From JAABTH01 sp964390725 (GTDB lineage: Bacteria; Bacillota; Dethiobacteria; DTU022): a stretch of DNA of 61,003 nt. Every line of letters starts with the position of its first letter. The stretch's first letter is position 1. This document shows, piece after piece, positions 16,447-24,577 of the stretch. The position numbers were made by a program, and so were the translations under genes. The DNA lies in NCBI GenBank assembly GCA_964390725.1, contig CAYMIW010000015.1, positions 1 to 61,003 on the forward strand. The letters run 5' to 3'. Under the pieces are notes generated by a model. That model had not been told where the DNA came from. It ran no database searches and saw only the letters and a list, made by a program, of their open reading frames with translations.

Positions 16447-17634
16447 TCAGATTACTCCTTCTGCCTGCATCGATTTAATATCCTCCTCGTTATAGCCGAG
16501 GTTGTTAAGTATTTCCACGGTATGCTGGCCGAGCGTTGGTGGTGGCAGGGTAATATCTCCGGGAGTCAGTGACAGCTTGGTCGGGACCCCAATCAGTTTA
16601 ATCGGCCCTGCTTTCGGATGTTCGACTTCAACTACCATTTCCCGGACATCAACATGCGGGTCAGTTAAAACCTGGTCGATAGTACGAATGCGACCACAGG
16701 GCACCCCGGCTTCCTCCATTATCTGGACCCAGTTTTCAGTCGTTTTTTCCCGGGTGATTGTTTCAAGAATGCTTTTTAGCTCCCCGGGGTACCGGTTACG
16801 GCTTTTCATATCGGCAAAACGCGGGTCTTTGTTTAAATCTTCCCTGTTAATTACCTTAACAAAATTTTCCCAGAGACGCTGGTTGCCAACAGCAAATATT
16901 ACATAACCATCCTTGGTTTCGAAGCTTTCATACGGGGTGATCATCGGGTGCCTGTTGCCCACCCGACCCGGAGCCTCATTCGTGGCCAGGTAGTTACCAG
17001 CCTGGTAGGTTAAAATGGCTATTATAGAATCCATCAGGGATACGTCAATAAACTGACCCTTACCTGTTTTCATGCGATTAATCAGGGCTAAAAGAATTCC
17101 CTCGACGGCATGAAAACCTCCAAGAACATCGGCTATGGCTACCCCGAGTCGCTGCGGCGGACCGTCAGGAAAACCGGTAATACTCATCAATCCGGCTTCT
17201 CCCTGGATCATTACATCAAAGCTCGGTTTTTCCCGGTAGGGACTATTATGTCCATAGCCCGTTATAGAGCAGTAAATTATTTCTTCATTGATCTTCTTCA
17301 GATCTTCATAGGTCAGGCCCATTTTTTCAGTAATACCAACCCGAAAGTTTTCAACAAAAATATCGGCTTCAGCTATTAGCTTATGCAGGATCCGGCGTGC
17401 CTTTTCTTCACGCAGGTTAAGAGTAATGCTTTTCTTGTTCCGGTTGAAAGAAAGATAATAGGCGGCTTCGCCCTCGAGAAATGGCGGCCCGAGAGCGCGG
17501 GAATCATCGCCCTTTCCGGGTGACTCTACCTTGATAACCTCTGCACCCATGTCACCTAGCTTCATTGTACAATAGGGACCGGCAATGAAGCGGCTGAGAT
17601 CAACAACTTTTAATCCTGACAGCGGTTTCTGCAT
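16447..17634 (-). CDS. Class III CoA-transferase (CaiB/BaiF/Frc family)
   Basis: This 395-residue protein has all family segments: LSGLKVVDLSRFIAGPYCTM at the N-terminus, GAEVIKVESPGKGD, NKKSITLNL and the catalytic aspartate in VAIADVLGGFHA at D169, the same number as in formyl-CoA:oxalate CoA-transferase. Such enzymes move CoA between carboxylic acids through an aspartyl-CoA anhydride. Members act on oxalate, carnitine, succinate and aromatic acids. The gene is first in an operon with allH, so a C2 acid from the purine/oxalurate route (oxamate, oxalurate or oxalate) is a reasonable candidate substrate, but this is inference. Confidence 0.9.
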   Translation of the reverse strand: MQKPLSGLKVVDLSRFIAGPYCTMKLGDMGAEVIKVESPGKGDDSRALGPPFLEGEAAYYLSFNRNKKSITLNLREEKARRILHKLIAEADIFVENFRVGITEKMGLTYEDLKKINEEIIYCSITGYGHNSPYREKPSFDVMIQGEAGLMSITGFPDGPPQRLGVAIADVLGGFHAVEGILLALINRMKTGKGQFIDVSLMDSIIAILTYQAGNYLATNEAPGRVGNRHPMITPYESFETKDGYVIFAVGNQRLWENFVKVINREDLNKDPRFADMKSRNRYPGELKSILETITREKTTENWVQIMEEAGVPCGRIRTIDQVLTDPHVDVREMVVEVEHPKAGPIKLIGVPTKLSLTPGDITLPPPTLGQHTVEILNNLGYNEEDIKSMQAEGVI

Positions 17635-17754
17635 AGATAATCTTCCTCCTTTGTTTGCCGGAAATGATTCTACACGAATAACACTTTATCCTTCTTGTAC
17701 ATTTTCAGGAAGCTAACTATTTTTTCACCCCTTTTATTTTTTATCGCAGGGGTG

Positions 17755-17760
17755 TATACT
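17755..17760 (+). promoter_or_regulatory. -10 of the SOS polymerase operon
   Basis: TATACT lies 10 bp before the LexA-type box. No good -35 is seen at 16-18 bp (best is an AT-rich TTTTAT). Its position would place the LexA box at the transcription start. Confidence 0.4.
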
Positions 17761-17769
17761 ATGAAAAAG

Positions 17770-17783
17770 CAAACACATGTTCG
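17770..17783 (+). promoter_or_regulatory. LexA (SOS) box
   Basis: CAAACACATGTTCG matches the Gram-positive LexA consensus CGAACRNRYGTTYG at 13 of 14 positions. It sits just after the -10 and 17 bp before the polymerase start at 17801, the usual place for a repressor site. Confidence 0.8.
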
Positions 17784-17800
17784 CATTCAGGGTGATCGTC

Positions 17801-19033
17801 ATGAGCAAAAAAATTATTTTCTTAGCTGATATGGAATCATTTTATGCCAGCGTGGAAACCGCCTGCAAACCTTCCTTGCGGGGCAAACCGGTAGTGGTAT
17901 GCGGTGATCCGGCCTTGCGTCACGGTATTATTCTTGCTGCCAGTAAAGAAGCAAAAGCACTGGGTATCAAAACCGGGCAGCCGGCCTGGGAAGCCCGGCG
18001 CATGTGTCCCTGGGTGGTTTTTGTTCATCCGCACATGCAAACATATATCGATTATTCGCTCCGGATTACCACCATCTTTGAGCGCTTCAGCGATCGGGTT
18101 TTACCTTACTCAATAGACGAACAGTTCATTGATCTGACCGGATCACAGAAATTATTCGGCACACCGCGGGAGACAGCATCCCTGGCTATCAGGCAGGTCT
18201 GGGAAGAAACCGGGATCCGCTGCCGGATCGGCATGGGCGAAAATATGCTGCAGGCGAAAATGGCCTGTGACTGTTTTGCGAAGAAAAATCCCGCTTGTTT
18301 TTTCGCGCTGGACAGCAGCAATTACAGTAACTTAACCTGGCCCCTGCCGGTCAGCTCCCTTTTTGGGGTTGGCCACCGCATGGCCCGTAATTTAGCACGT
18401 ATCGGTGTGCGCAAGATCGGCCACCTGGCTGCCCTGCCCCGCGAAACAATGCGCCGGCGCTGGGGTATTAACGGTGAACTGCTCTGGTTGAACGCCCATG
18501 GCATTGACTATTCCACCGTTGAACCCGCGCCTGATGCAGAACAGAAAGGCGTCGGCCATACTGCTACCCTGCCCCGCGATTACCGCAACCGGAAAGAAAT
18601 CGAGCTGGTTCTGCTGGAAATGACTGAGGAAGTCTGCTACAGGGCCAGGTGCCGGGGCAAGGTCGGCTCTACCGTGCACCTGTACTGCAGGGGCGCCGAT
18701 TTTGACTTTCCGACCGGGTTCTCCCGTCAGAAAAAACTCCCTGCAACTACTTCCCGGGCACTGGAGGTATATCCAACCGTTCTGCAGCTTTTCCATCAGC
18801 ACTGGGATCATCGGCCCTTGCGCGCCGTCGGCATCAGCCTGAGCGGGTTAACGCCCTACCACCAGTTGCAAATTTCCTTTTCAGGACGTTACGAAAAAGA
18901 GGAAAAACTGATCGAAACAATGGATCTGGTTAGAGAAAAATATGGAAAAACCAGCTTGTTTCGGGCCTCATCACTTAACCCCGGGGCCCAGCTTTTCCAG
19001 AGAGCGGGAAAAATTGGAGGGCATGACGCATGA
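17801..19033 (+). CDS. Y-family DNA polymerase (UvrX/YqjW type)
   Basis: The product is 410 residues from the ATG at 17801, with AGGGTGAT 4 nt upstream. An in-frame ATG at 17777 lies inside the LexA box and is unlikely to be used. Palm motifs carrying the metal-binding acids are FLADMESFYASVE (N-terminus) and YSIDEQFIDLT. A thumb (LFGVGHRMARNLARIGVRKI) and a little-finger domain follow. The C-terminal end GKTSLFRASSLNPGAQLFQR is typical of the SP-beta UvrX / B. subtilis YqjW subgroup, translesion polymerases of the SOS response. The next gene overlaps by 4 bp and encodes a YolD-like protein, the usual partner of this subgroup. Confidence 0.9.
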   Translation: MSKKIIFLADMESFYASVETACKPSLRGKPVVVCGDPALRHGIILAASKEAKALGIKTGQPAWEARRMCPWVVFVHPHMQTYIDYSLRITTIFERFSDRVLPYSIDEQFIDLTGSQKLFGTPRETASLAIRQVWEETGIRCRIGMGENMLQAKMACDCFAKKNPACFFALDSSNYSNLTWPLPVSSLFGVGHRMARNLARIGVRKIGHLAALPRETMRRRWGINGELLWLNAHGIDYSTVEPAPDAEQKGVGHTATLPRDYRNRKEIELVLLEMTEEVCYRARCRGKVGSTVHLYCRGADFDFPTGFSRQKKLPATTSRALEVYPTVLQLFHQHWDHRPLRAVGISLSGLTPYHQLQISFSGRYEKEEKLIETMDLVREKYGKTSLFRASSLNPGAQLFQRAGKIGGHDA

Positions 19034-19371
19034 GTAAAAAAATTAACCACCAGTTTCATTGCAGCAGAATGATGTTGCCGGAACACTGTTCTGTTCTGCG
19101 GGAACATTCAGTCGAGCTGGAACGGAAAGAAAACTTTCTTATACCGAATCACGATGAGCAGCAGCTCGAAGAATGTCAACAGCTCCTGGAACAGGCTCTT
19201 GCAGACGGCCTGGAGCTTTCATTTATGCTAGTGACTGCATCAGGGCGGGAAGCTATTCGCGGAGTACCGCTGCGCTTCGAGCAATATCCCCCCTCCATCT
19301 TAGTCAGCAGTGTTAGCCAGGGTTTAATCAGGGTTGATATAGAAAAAGTGATCTCTGTAAAAACTGCCTGA
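19030..19371 (+). CDS. YolD-like protein
   Basis: This 113-residue protein overlaps the polymerase stop (ATGA) and is thus translationally coupled to it. It has the YolD pattern: MMLPEHCSVLREHSVE near the N-terminus, a DEQQLEECQQLLEQALADG helix and a beta-rich C-terminal half. YolD-like proteins accompany UvrX/YqjW polymerases in Bacillota and are thought to be UmuD-like accessory factors; biochemical proof is thin. The upstream LexA box should control both. Confidence 0.82.
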   Translation: MSKKINHQFHCSRMMLPEHCSVLREHSVELERKENFLIPNHDEQQLEECQQLLEQALADGLELSFMLVTASGREAIRGVPLRFEQYPPSILVSSVSQGLIRVDIEKVISVKTA

Positions 19372-19383
19372 AATGGACAAAAT

Positions 19384-19411
19384 AAAGCAGGCAGAGTTAC
19401 CTGCCTGCTTT
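19384..19411. terminator. Hairpin between yolD and argF
   Basis: AAAGCAGGCAG (19384-19394) pairs perfectly with 19401-19411 around a 6-nt loop. U- and A-runs are short (three bases), so it is a moderate bidirectional terminator between convergent genes. Confidence 0.6.
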
Positions 19412-19440
19412 GAGGCTTGAATCGATCTAAGCGGGTGTTT

Positions 19441-20373
19441 TTACATTACCAGGGCCATGATTGCTTTCTGAACATGTAAGCGGTTTTCCGCCTGGTCAAA
19501 AACAATTGAACGCGGACCGTCTATAACATCATCGGTTATCTCTTCGCCCCGGTGTGCAGGCAGACAGTGCATAACCAGTACATCTTCCTTGGCATTCTCA
19601 AGCAGGGCACTGTTAACCTGGTAGCGCTTGAAACTGTTCAGGCGTTTTTCATATTCTTCTTCCTGACCCATGCTGGTCCAAACATCTGTGTAAATTACAT
19701 CTGCTGTTTTGACCGCTTCAACGGGGTCATCCTGGATGTTTATCGAAGCCCCTGTTTTTGAAGCATCCAGCCTGGATAAACGGGTCACTTCCGGATCCGG
19801 TTCAAAACCGGATGGAGAACAAATAACAACATTCATACCCATTTTCGCGCCCCCAAACATCAGGGAATGGGCCATGTTATTGCCGTCCCCTATATAGGCC
19901 AGTTTTAAACCTTCCAGGTTCTGCTTCTTTTCCCTGATCGAAAAGAGATCAGCCAGTACCTGGCAGGGATGCAGCAGATCGGTAAGCCCGTTAATAACGG
20001 GAATCGAGCCATATTCTGCCAGATCAACAACATCCTGGTGATCGTAGGTGCGGATCATTATCCCATCAAGATACCGGCTTAAGTTCCTGGCAGTGTCGGC
20101 GATGGTTTCTCCGCGGTTAAGCTGAAGATCGTTGGCACTTAGAAAAAGGCCATAACCACCGAGCTGCCAGATGCCGACTTCAAAGGAAACCCTGGTTCTG
20201 GTAGAGGATTTCTGAAATATCATTCCCAGCGTTTTACCTTTCAGTGGATGGTAAATCTCTCCCAGCTTATTTTTCATTTTCAAAATATGACTGGTGTCCA
20301 GGATCTGATCTACCTCTTCCCTGCTTAAATCATGAATTGAAATCAGGTCTTTTCCTTTCATGTCGACAGCCAT
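19441..20373 (-). CDS. argF: Ornithine carbamoyltransferase
   Basis: The product is 310 residues from the ATG at 20373, which has AGGAGG 8 nt upstream; an ATG at 20379 is too close to the SD. Motifs are FQKSSTRTRVSFEVG (carbamoyl phosphate binding), HPCQVLADL, DVWTSMGQE (ornithine loop) and MHCLPAHRGEEI with the catalytic Cys. It makes citrulline from ornithine and carbamoyl phosphate, or runs in reverse in arginine catabolism. No other arg gene is adjacent. It could consume or supply the carbamoyl phosphate of the oxamate carbamoyltransferase route, but common control is not visible. Confidence 0.93.
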   Translation of the reverse strand: MAVDMKGKDLISIHDLSREEVDQILDTSHILKMKNKLGEIYHPLKGKTLGMIFQKSSTRTRVSFEVGIWQLGGYGLFLSANDLQLNRGETIADTARNLSRYLDGIMIRTYDHQDVVDLAEYGSIPVINGLTDLLHPCQVLADLFSIREKKQNLEGLKLAYIGDGNNMAHSLMFGGAKMGMNVVICSPSGFEPDPEVTRLSRLDASKTGASINIQDDPVEAVKTADVIYTDVWTSMGQEEEYEKRLNSFKRYQVNSALLENAKEDVLVMHCLPAHRGEEITDDVIDGPRSIVFDQAENRLHVQKAIMALVM

Positions 20374-20494
20374 CTGCATATCCTCCTGTAATAGTATCTG
20401 ATAAATTAACAGGCTATTTATTATACCGGCAACGATAACTCAAAGGAGCGTGATCGGATCGGTACATAACCTGTCTTATATTATATCTTCAATA

Positions 20495-21673
20495 CTATTC
20501 TCTTTCAACAGTGCAGGCAATCCCCTGGCCTCCGCCGATACAAAGTGTAGCCAGGCCGCGCTTGGCATCTCTTTTTATCATTTCGTGAATAAGGGTAATG
20601 AAGATACGGGTACCGCTGGCTCCGATCGGGTGCCCTAAAGCAATCGCCCCACCGTTAACGTTTACAATTGATAAATCAAAATCGAGCTCCTTAACAACAC
20701 TTAGAGCCTGAACAGCGAAGGCTTCATTTGCCTCAATTAAATCGAGATCGGCTACTTCCCAGCCAGTTTTTTTAAGAGCTTTACGGGTAGCCGGGATTGG
20801 TCCTGTCCCCATGATGGCCGGGTCAACTCCTGCAGAAGCAAATCCGCGAATAACAGCCAGCGGTTTAAGACCCAGTTTGTCAGCTTGTTCTCTGCTCATT
20901 AGAACCACGGCAGCGCCACAGTCATTAATACCCGAAGCATTACCGGCAGTTACTGTCCCATCCTTTTTAAAAGCCGGGCGCAGTTTGGCCAGAACTTCTG
21001 CGCTGGTCATGCGCGGATGCTCGTCAGTGTCAAACACTATGGGCTCACCTTTGCGCTGGGGTATTTCTACCGGAACAATCTCGTCCTTAAAACGTCCTTT
21101 TTCTATAGCAGCATGGGCCCGGGTTTGGCTTTCAAGAGCCAGCTGGTCCTGTTCTTCTCGGCTTATATTATACTTTTCGGCAATATTTTCTGCCGTTATT
21201 CCCATATGGTATTCATTAAAAGCGCACCATAACCCATCTTTTATCATAATGTCGGTCATTTTACTGTCGCCCATGCGTAACCCCCAGCGAGCTGAGGCTA
21301 ATGCATACGGCGCAGCGCTCATGTTTTCTGCTCCACCCGCCACAATAACATCTGCTTCTCCGGATGCAATTGCCGTTGCACCAAGAGTAATTGTTTTTAA
21401 TCCGGATCCACAAACTTTATTAACTGTTGTACTGGGTATTTCTACCGGTATACCAGCTTTTACTGCAGATTGACGGGCCAGGTTTTGTCCCAACCCGGCC
21501 TGCAGGACGCAGCCCATTAACACTTCATCCACAGTTTCAGGTTTTACTTTTGCTTTTTCAAGGGCGCTTTTTATTGCGACAGCGCCTAAATCAACTGCGC
21601 TAATGTCTTTCAACACACCTCCAAATGTACCTACTGCAGTTCTGACAGCACTTACAACAACTACTTCTCGCAC
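20495..21673 (-). CDS. Thiolase (acetyl-CoA C-acetyltransferase)
   Basis: The product is 392 residues from a GTG at 21673, with AGGGAGG 8 nt upstream. This start gives the standard MREVVVVSAVRTAVGTFGG; an ATG at 21703 has no SD. Catalytic residues are C88 (NKVCGSGLKT), His in GGAIALGHPIGASG and Cys in ATLCIGGGQG. It makes or cleaves acetoacetyl-CoA or a related 3-oxoacyl-CoA. It is the third gene after two CoA-transferase subunits, so it probably thiolyses the 3-oxoacyl-CoA they make. Confidence 0.93.
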   Translation of the reverse strand: MREVVVVSAVRTAVGTFGGVLKDISAVDLGAVAIKSALEKAKVKPETVDEVLMGCVLQAGLGQNLARQSAVKAGIPVEIPSTTVNKVCGSGLKTITLGATAIASGEADVIVAGGAENMSAAPYALASARWGLRMGDSKMTDIMIKDGLWCAFNEYHMGITAENIAEKYNISREEQDQLALESQTRAHAAIEKGRFKDEIVPVEIPQRKGEPIVFDTDEHPRMTSAEVLAKLRPAFKKDGTVTAGNASGINDCGAAVVLMSREQADKLGLKPLAVIRGFASAGVDPAIMGTGPIPATRKALKKTGWEVADLDLIEANEAFAVQALSVVKELDFDLSIVNVNGGAIALGHPIGASGTRIFITLIHEMIKRDAKRGLATLCIGGGQGIACTVERE

Positions 21674-21711
21674 CTTGTTAACCTCCCTTGTATTCATAAC
21701 CAAACTAATAA

Positions 21712-22482
21712 CTAGGCCCTTCCGATGATATAACGGTACGGATCTACTTCGTTCCTGAGGGTTTTAAGTTCTTCTTTTTTGGGTGGTTCACTTTCTTTCA
21801 GGTTATCATCCCAGAGCAATTCAAAGCCGGTATTTTCCATGACAACCTCTTTGGTTACTCCCGGGTGCAAACTTTCTACTTTCATTCGTTTGCTCTGTTC
21901 ATCAAAACCGATTACACATAAGTTAGTGATAACCTTGTAAGGGCCGCTGTTGGCTGGCAAGCCGGCTTTTTCACGTGCCCCCGGCCCGGTCAGGTATCCG
22001 GGAGTGGTAACAAAGTCGATTTTTTCTGTGAAACGCCTTTTATCCTGGGGTGTAATCATCATAGTTTTCCAGCAGAGCGAACCTAAATCATTAGCCCCGC
22101 CACTGCCGGGAAAGCGCACCTTTGGTGCCTTATGGTCTGTTCCAATCATAGTGGAATTAATGTTGCCGTATTGATCTATTTGGGCTCCACCTAGAAAAGT
22201 ATAATCAACCAGGCCGCGCTGACAGGTTTCCATGATTTCCGGCATGCTGCTGGCGGAAAGAGCTCTATAGAAAGTTCTTGAATCACCTACTGAGATAGGC
22301 ATTGATGGGAGCAGGGGCCCAATACCACCTGCTTCAAACATAATCATCAGTCTTGGAGAATAGATCTTCTGGGCCAGCATGGCGGCGGCACACGGAGCCC
22401 CGGTGCCTACCACAACAATACTGTCATCCTCAAGATAGCGGGATGCAAGGGAAATCATTAGCTCCATATCGTTGTATTCCAT
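21712..22482 (-). CDS. CoA-transferase beta subunit (GctB/CatJ-like)
   Basis: This 256-residue class I CoA-transferase subunit has the catalytic glutamate in MIMFEAGGIGPLLPSMPISV (E50, matching E54 of glutaconate CoA-transferase) and GGAQIDQYGNINSTMIG. The SD AAAGGAGG stands 9 nt before the ATG. It forms a heteromer with the alpha subunit encoded upstream (30-bp gap). The glutaconate/3-oxoadipate branch is a better fit than the acetoacetate (ScoB) branch. The real acid is unknown. Confidence 0.88.
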   Translation of the reverse strand: MEYNDMELMISLASRYLEDDSIVVVGTGAPCAAAMLAQKIYSPRLMIMFEAGGIGPLLPSMPISVGDSRTFYRALSASSMPEIMETCQRGLVDYTFLGGAQIDQYGNINSTMIGTDHKAPKVRFPGSGGANDLGSLCWKTMMITPQDKRRFTEKIDFVTTPGYLTGPGAREKAGLPANSGPYKVITNLCVIGFDEQSKRMKVESLHPGVTKEVVMENTGFELLWDDNLKESEPPKKEELKTLRNEVDPYRYIIGRA

Positions 22483-22512
22483 ATTATTAAACCTCCTTTG
22501 GTGGGCAATTGT

Positions 22513-23535
22513 TTATTTTTCTATCAGGTTTTCCTGGAACCGCAGTTCCTGCAACCTGGCCATTCCGCCAATTTTATCCAGGTAATCGTTGAAATTCCTG
22601 GCGCTATAGATATGCTTATCCATGAATTCTGCCAGCTCGTCCGGATCATTTTCTACTCTCAACCATTCTTTAAGGTGATCTTCATCACTGAAATATTCAT
22701 AAGCCATATTCCCGGGATAACTACCGTAAGGAACTTCAACAACGGCATCTACCAGGTAATAAGGAATTACTGTTTTATCCGGATCGCGTCGGATCACCTC
22801 GTTGGGAATCAGGCGTTCGGTGGTGATAATTAAACGCTTAGATGCCCGGGCCAGGTCATAATCGGCAATCATGATACCGTCTATCTGGCAATTACCATAA
22901 ACATCAGACCTGTGGACATGAATAATGCCTACATCCGGAAAAAGAGCGGGAACTGCCAGGTATTTTGCCCCGGTAAATGGACATTCCATTTCCATAGATG
23001 CGCTGTATTTTTCTGTATCGGTTCCCAGCATACAGCGTACCGGCATAAATGAGAGACCCATCGCCGCAGCTTTATACCGCCAGGTTAAAGCTGCATTTGT
23101 CCATTCAGTTATATCAATAGCCCCGCTTTCGACTGCTTTTCTGGCTACCTTGGAAAGACCACGGGCTTCAAGACCAATAATATATGCAATGTCGCACCGG
23201 TTAATGCATCCTCCGGCAACCAGTAACTGAAAATCATGTGTTGCTGTGTGGCCGGCCATTCCCAGGTTCCTTTTTTTCTGACGAATCATTTCGTGCAAAA
23301 CTGCCGTCGGAATCCGGTTTGCGCCAAATCCGCCTACACCGATATAATCACCGTCATTGATCATTTCGCTAACAGCTTTATCAATTGTAGTTAACTTTTC
23401 AACCATTTTTCGTGGTTTTTTATCACGGAAGTATTCCCGTGCCCGATCTGCATCAGGATCCGTGTAAATTTTTCCGTCACCTGCAGGTTTGTAGGTAACA
23501 TTTCTTTCTTTGAGCATTTTATTATAGTTTTCCAA
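22513..23535 (-). CDS. CoA-transferase alpha subunit (GctA/CatI-like)
   Basis: The product is 340 residues from a TTG at 23535 (GGGAGG, 8 nt); the GTG at 23544 is too near the SD. It contains the CoA-binding GDYIGVGGFGANRIPTAVLH and FPDVGIIHVHRSDVYGNCQI of class I alpha subunits. Together with the beta subunit and thiolase it forms a three-gene unit like the end of the beta-ketoadipate route or a 3-oxoacid activation module. Glutaconyl-CoA decarboxylase or 2-hydroxyglutarate genes are not nearby. Confidence 0.88.
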   Translation of the reverse strand: MENYNKMLKERNVTYKPAGDGKIYTDPDADRAREYFRDKKPRKMVEKLTTIDKAVSEMINDGDYIGVGGFGANRIPTAVLHEMIRQKKRNLGMAGHTATHDFQLLVAGGCINRCDIAYIIGLEARGLSKVARKAVESGAIDITEWTNAALTWRYKAAAMGLSFMPVRCMLGTDTEKYSASMEMECPFTGAKYLAVPALFPDVGIIHVHRSDVYGNCQIDGIMIADYDLARASKRLIITTERLIPNEVIRRDPDKTVIPYYLVDAVVEVPYGSYPGNMAYEYFSDEDHLKEWLRVENDPDELAEFMDKHIYSARNFNDYLDKIGGMARLQELRFQENLIEK

Positions 23536-23901
23536 CCAAACCACCTCCCAGTTTAATATATACTAAAAACCTATAATACTTAATTGCTGCAACAATAAAA
23601 GTATTCTCCAGCAGTAAATCATTACCTTCATTTTACAGCAAAATGACGGTGTCAGAAGATACAAAAAAAAGCACATATACATATACATTATGTATAAAAG
23701 AACCGACCATAATTTATTGTTCTTTAAAGTATGGAATTCAGTTATGACAGGGAGGATAATATGATTTTTATATACCGTTTCGGGGGAGCTAACTGGGTAA
23801 TAGTAATTATTTTCCGCAGCTAAAGTCGAGCTGTAAGAAATTAATTCGGCTGTCATAGTATATAATATGGAATAACAATTGTATTTTAAGGAGGAGCTTG
23901 C
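23536..23901. other. 366-bp divergent intergenic region
   Basis: This AT-rich region lies between the leftward CoA-transferase operon and the rightward SDR. It holds a short dyad (ATACATTATGTAT, about 23683-23695), a candidate 20-residue ORF (23761-23823) and TATGACAG (23743-23750) repeated inverted as CTGTCATA (23850-23857). A TATAAT occurs at 23861-23866 before the SDR gene, without a good -35. I could not assign a CoA-transferase promoter. Confidence 0.4.
23761..23823 (+). CDS. Candidate 20-aa leader peptide
   Basis: An ATG with an excellent SD (AGGGAGG, 5 nt spacing) opens a 20-codon frame ending in TAA. The peptide is hydrophobic (MIFIYRFGGANWVIVIIFRS). A weak CAGCT/AGCTG hairpin follows at the stop. 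It stands 79 bp before the SDR gene. It may be a small membrane peptide, a leader, or chance. Confidence 0.3.
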   Translation: MIFIYRFGGANWVIVIIFRS

Positions 23902-24567
23902 ATGTCCGACAAACTATGTGTCATTGTTGGAGTAGGCAAAGGTATGGGGCAGGCTATCGCCCGTGTTTTTGCCCGTGCCGGGTTTAACCTGGCCATGATT
24001 TCCCGTAACCCTGAAAATATGGAGCCCTACCGTAAACAGGTGGAAAGTATCGGTCAAAAAGCCTGGCTTCTCCAGGCTGATGTAACAGAACGTATAACAT
24101 TGATCGAAGCCTTTGAGCAAATTATTGCCACAGCAAAAGTGCCTGATGTTGTTATATACAACATTGCCACGATGACCAAAGAAAAACCAAGTGAATTAAC
24201 TGAAGAAGCTATGCTTAAAACATTGCCGCTTAATTTCTTCGGTGCTCTGCATACAACTGCAGCTGCGCTTCCGGCAATGCGTGAGCGAGGCTCGGGAACC
24301 CTGCTTTTTACAGGAGGTGGATTTGCCATAGAACCTGCAGTTGAAAAAACCACCCATTCTGTTGGAAAAGCAGCCCTGCGCAACTGGGTATACAGCCTTT
24401 TCCAGGAGCTGGCCCCGGCAAACATCCATGCCGCTACTGTAACTATAACAAGGCCAATTGCAGAAGGCACCGAGTATGACCCGGAATTAATTGCCTCTAA
24501 TCACCTAGAACTGGCATTGCAGAAAAAAGAAGATTGGCAGTGGGAAATTATTCATAAAGATCTCTAA
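23902..24567 (+). CDS. SDR-family protein with atypical active site
   Basis: This 221-residue Rossmann protein has a short-chain dehydrogenase N-terminus (VIVGVGKGMGQAIARVFARAG, split as VGVGKGMGQ and ARVFARAG) with a modified glycine motif. The usual YxxxK of helix F reads HSVGK in THSVGKAALRNW: Tyr is replaced by His, while Lys is kept. The strand that usually ends in the catalytic Ser reads LLFTGGGFAI. It may thus be a non-classical SDR or a binding protein. SD AAGGAGG precedes the ATG. It is a single gene divergent from the CoA-transferase operon and ends at a strong terminator. Confidence 0.8.
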   Translation: MSDKLCVIVGVGKGMGQAIARVFARAGFNLAMISRNPENMEPYRKQVESIGQKAWLLQADVTERITLIEAFEQIIATAKVPDVVIYNIATMTKEKPSELTEEAMLKTLPLNFFGALHTTAAALPAMRERGSGTLLFTGGGFAIEPAVEKTTHSVGKAALRNWVYSLFQELAPANIHAATVTITRPIAEGTEYDPELIASNHLELALQKKEDWQWEIIHKDL

Positions 24568-24577
24568 AATTACAAAA

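Noticed and set aside
19441..20373. YgeW-like or other alternative carbamoyltransferase linked to the purine locus
   Set aside because: STRTR, HPCQ, DVWTSMGQE and HCLPAHRGEEI are all standard ornithine carbamoyltransferase motifs, and the gene is separated from the locus by the SOS operon on the opposite strand.
23563..23856. A 97-residue leftward ORF in the intergenic region
   Set aside because: Its composition is low-complexity (Tyr, Leu, Cys-rich), there is no SD, and it overlaps the more convincing short ORF and repeats. It is probably chance in AT-rich DNA.
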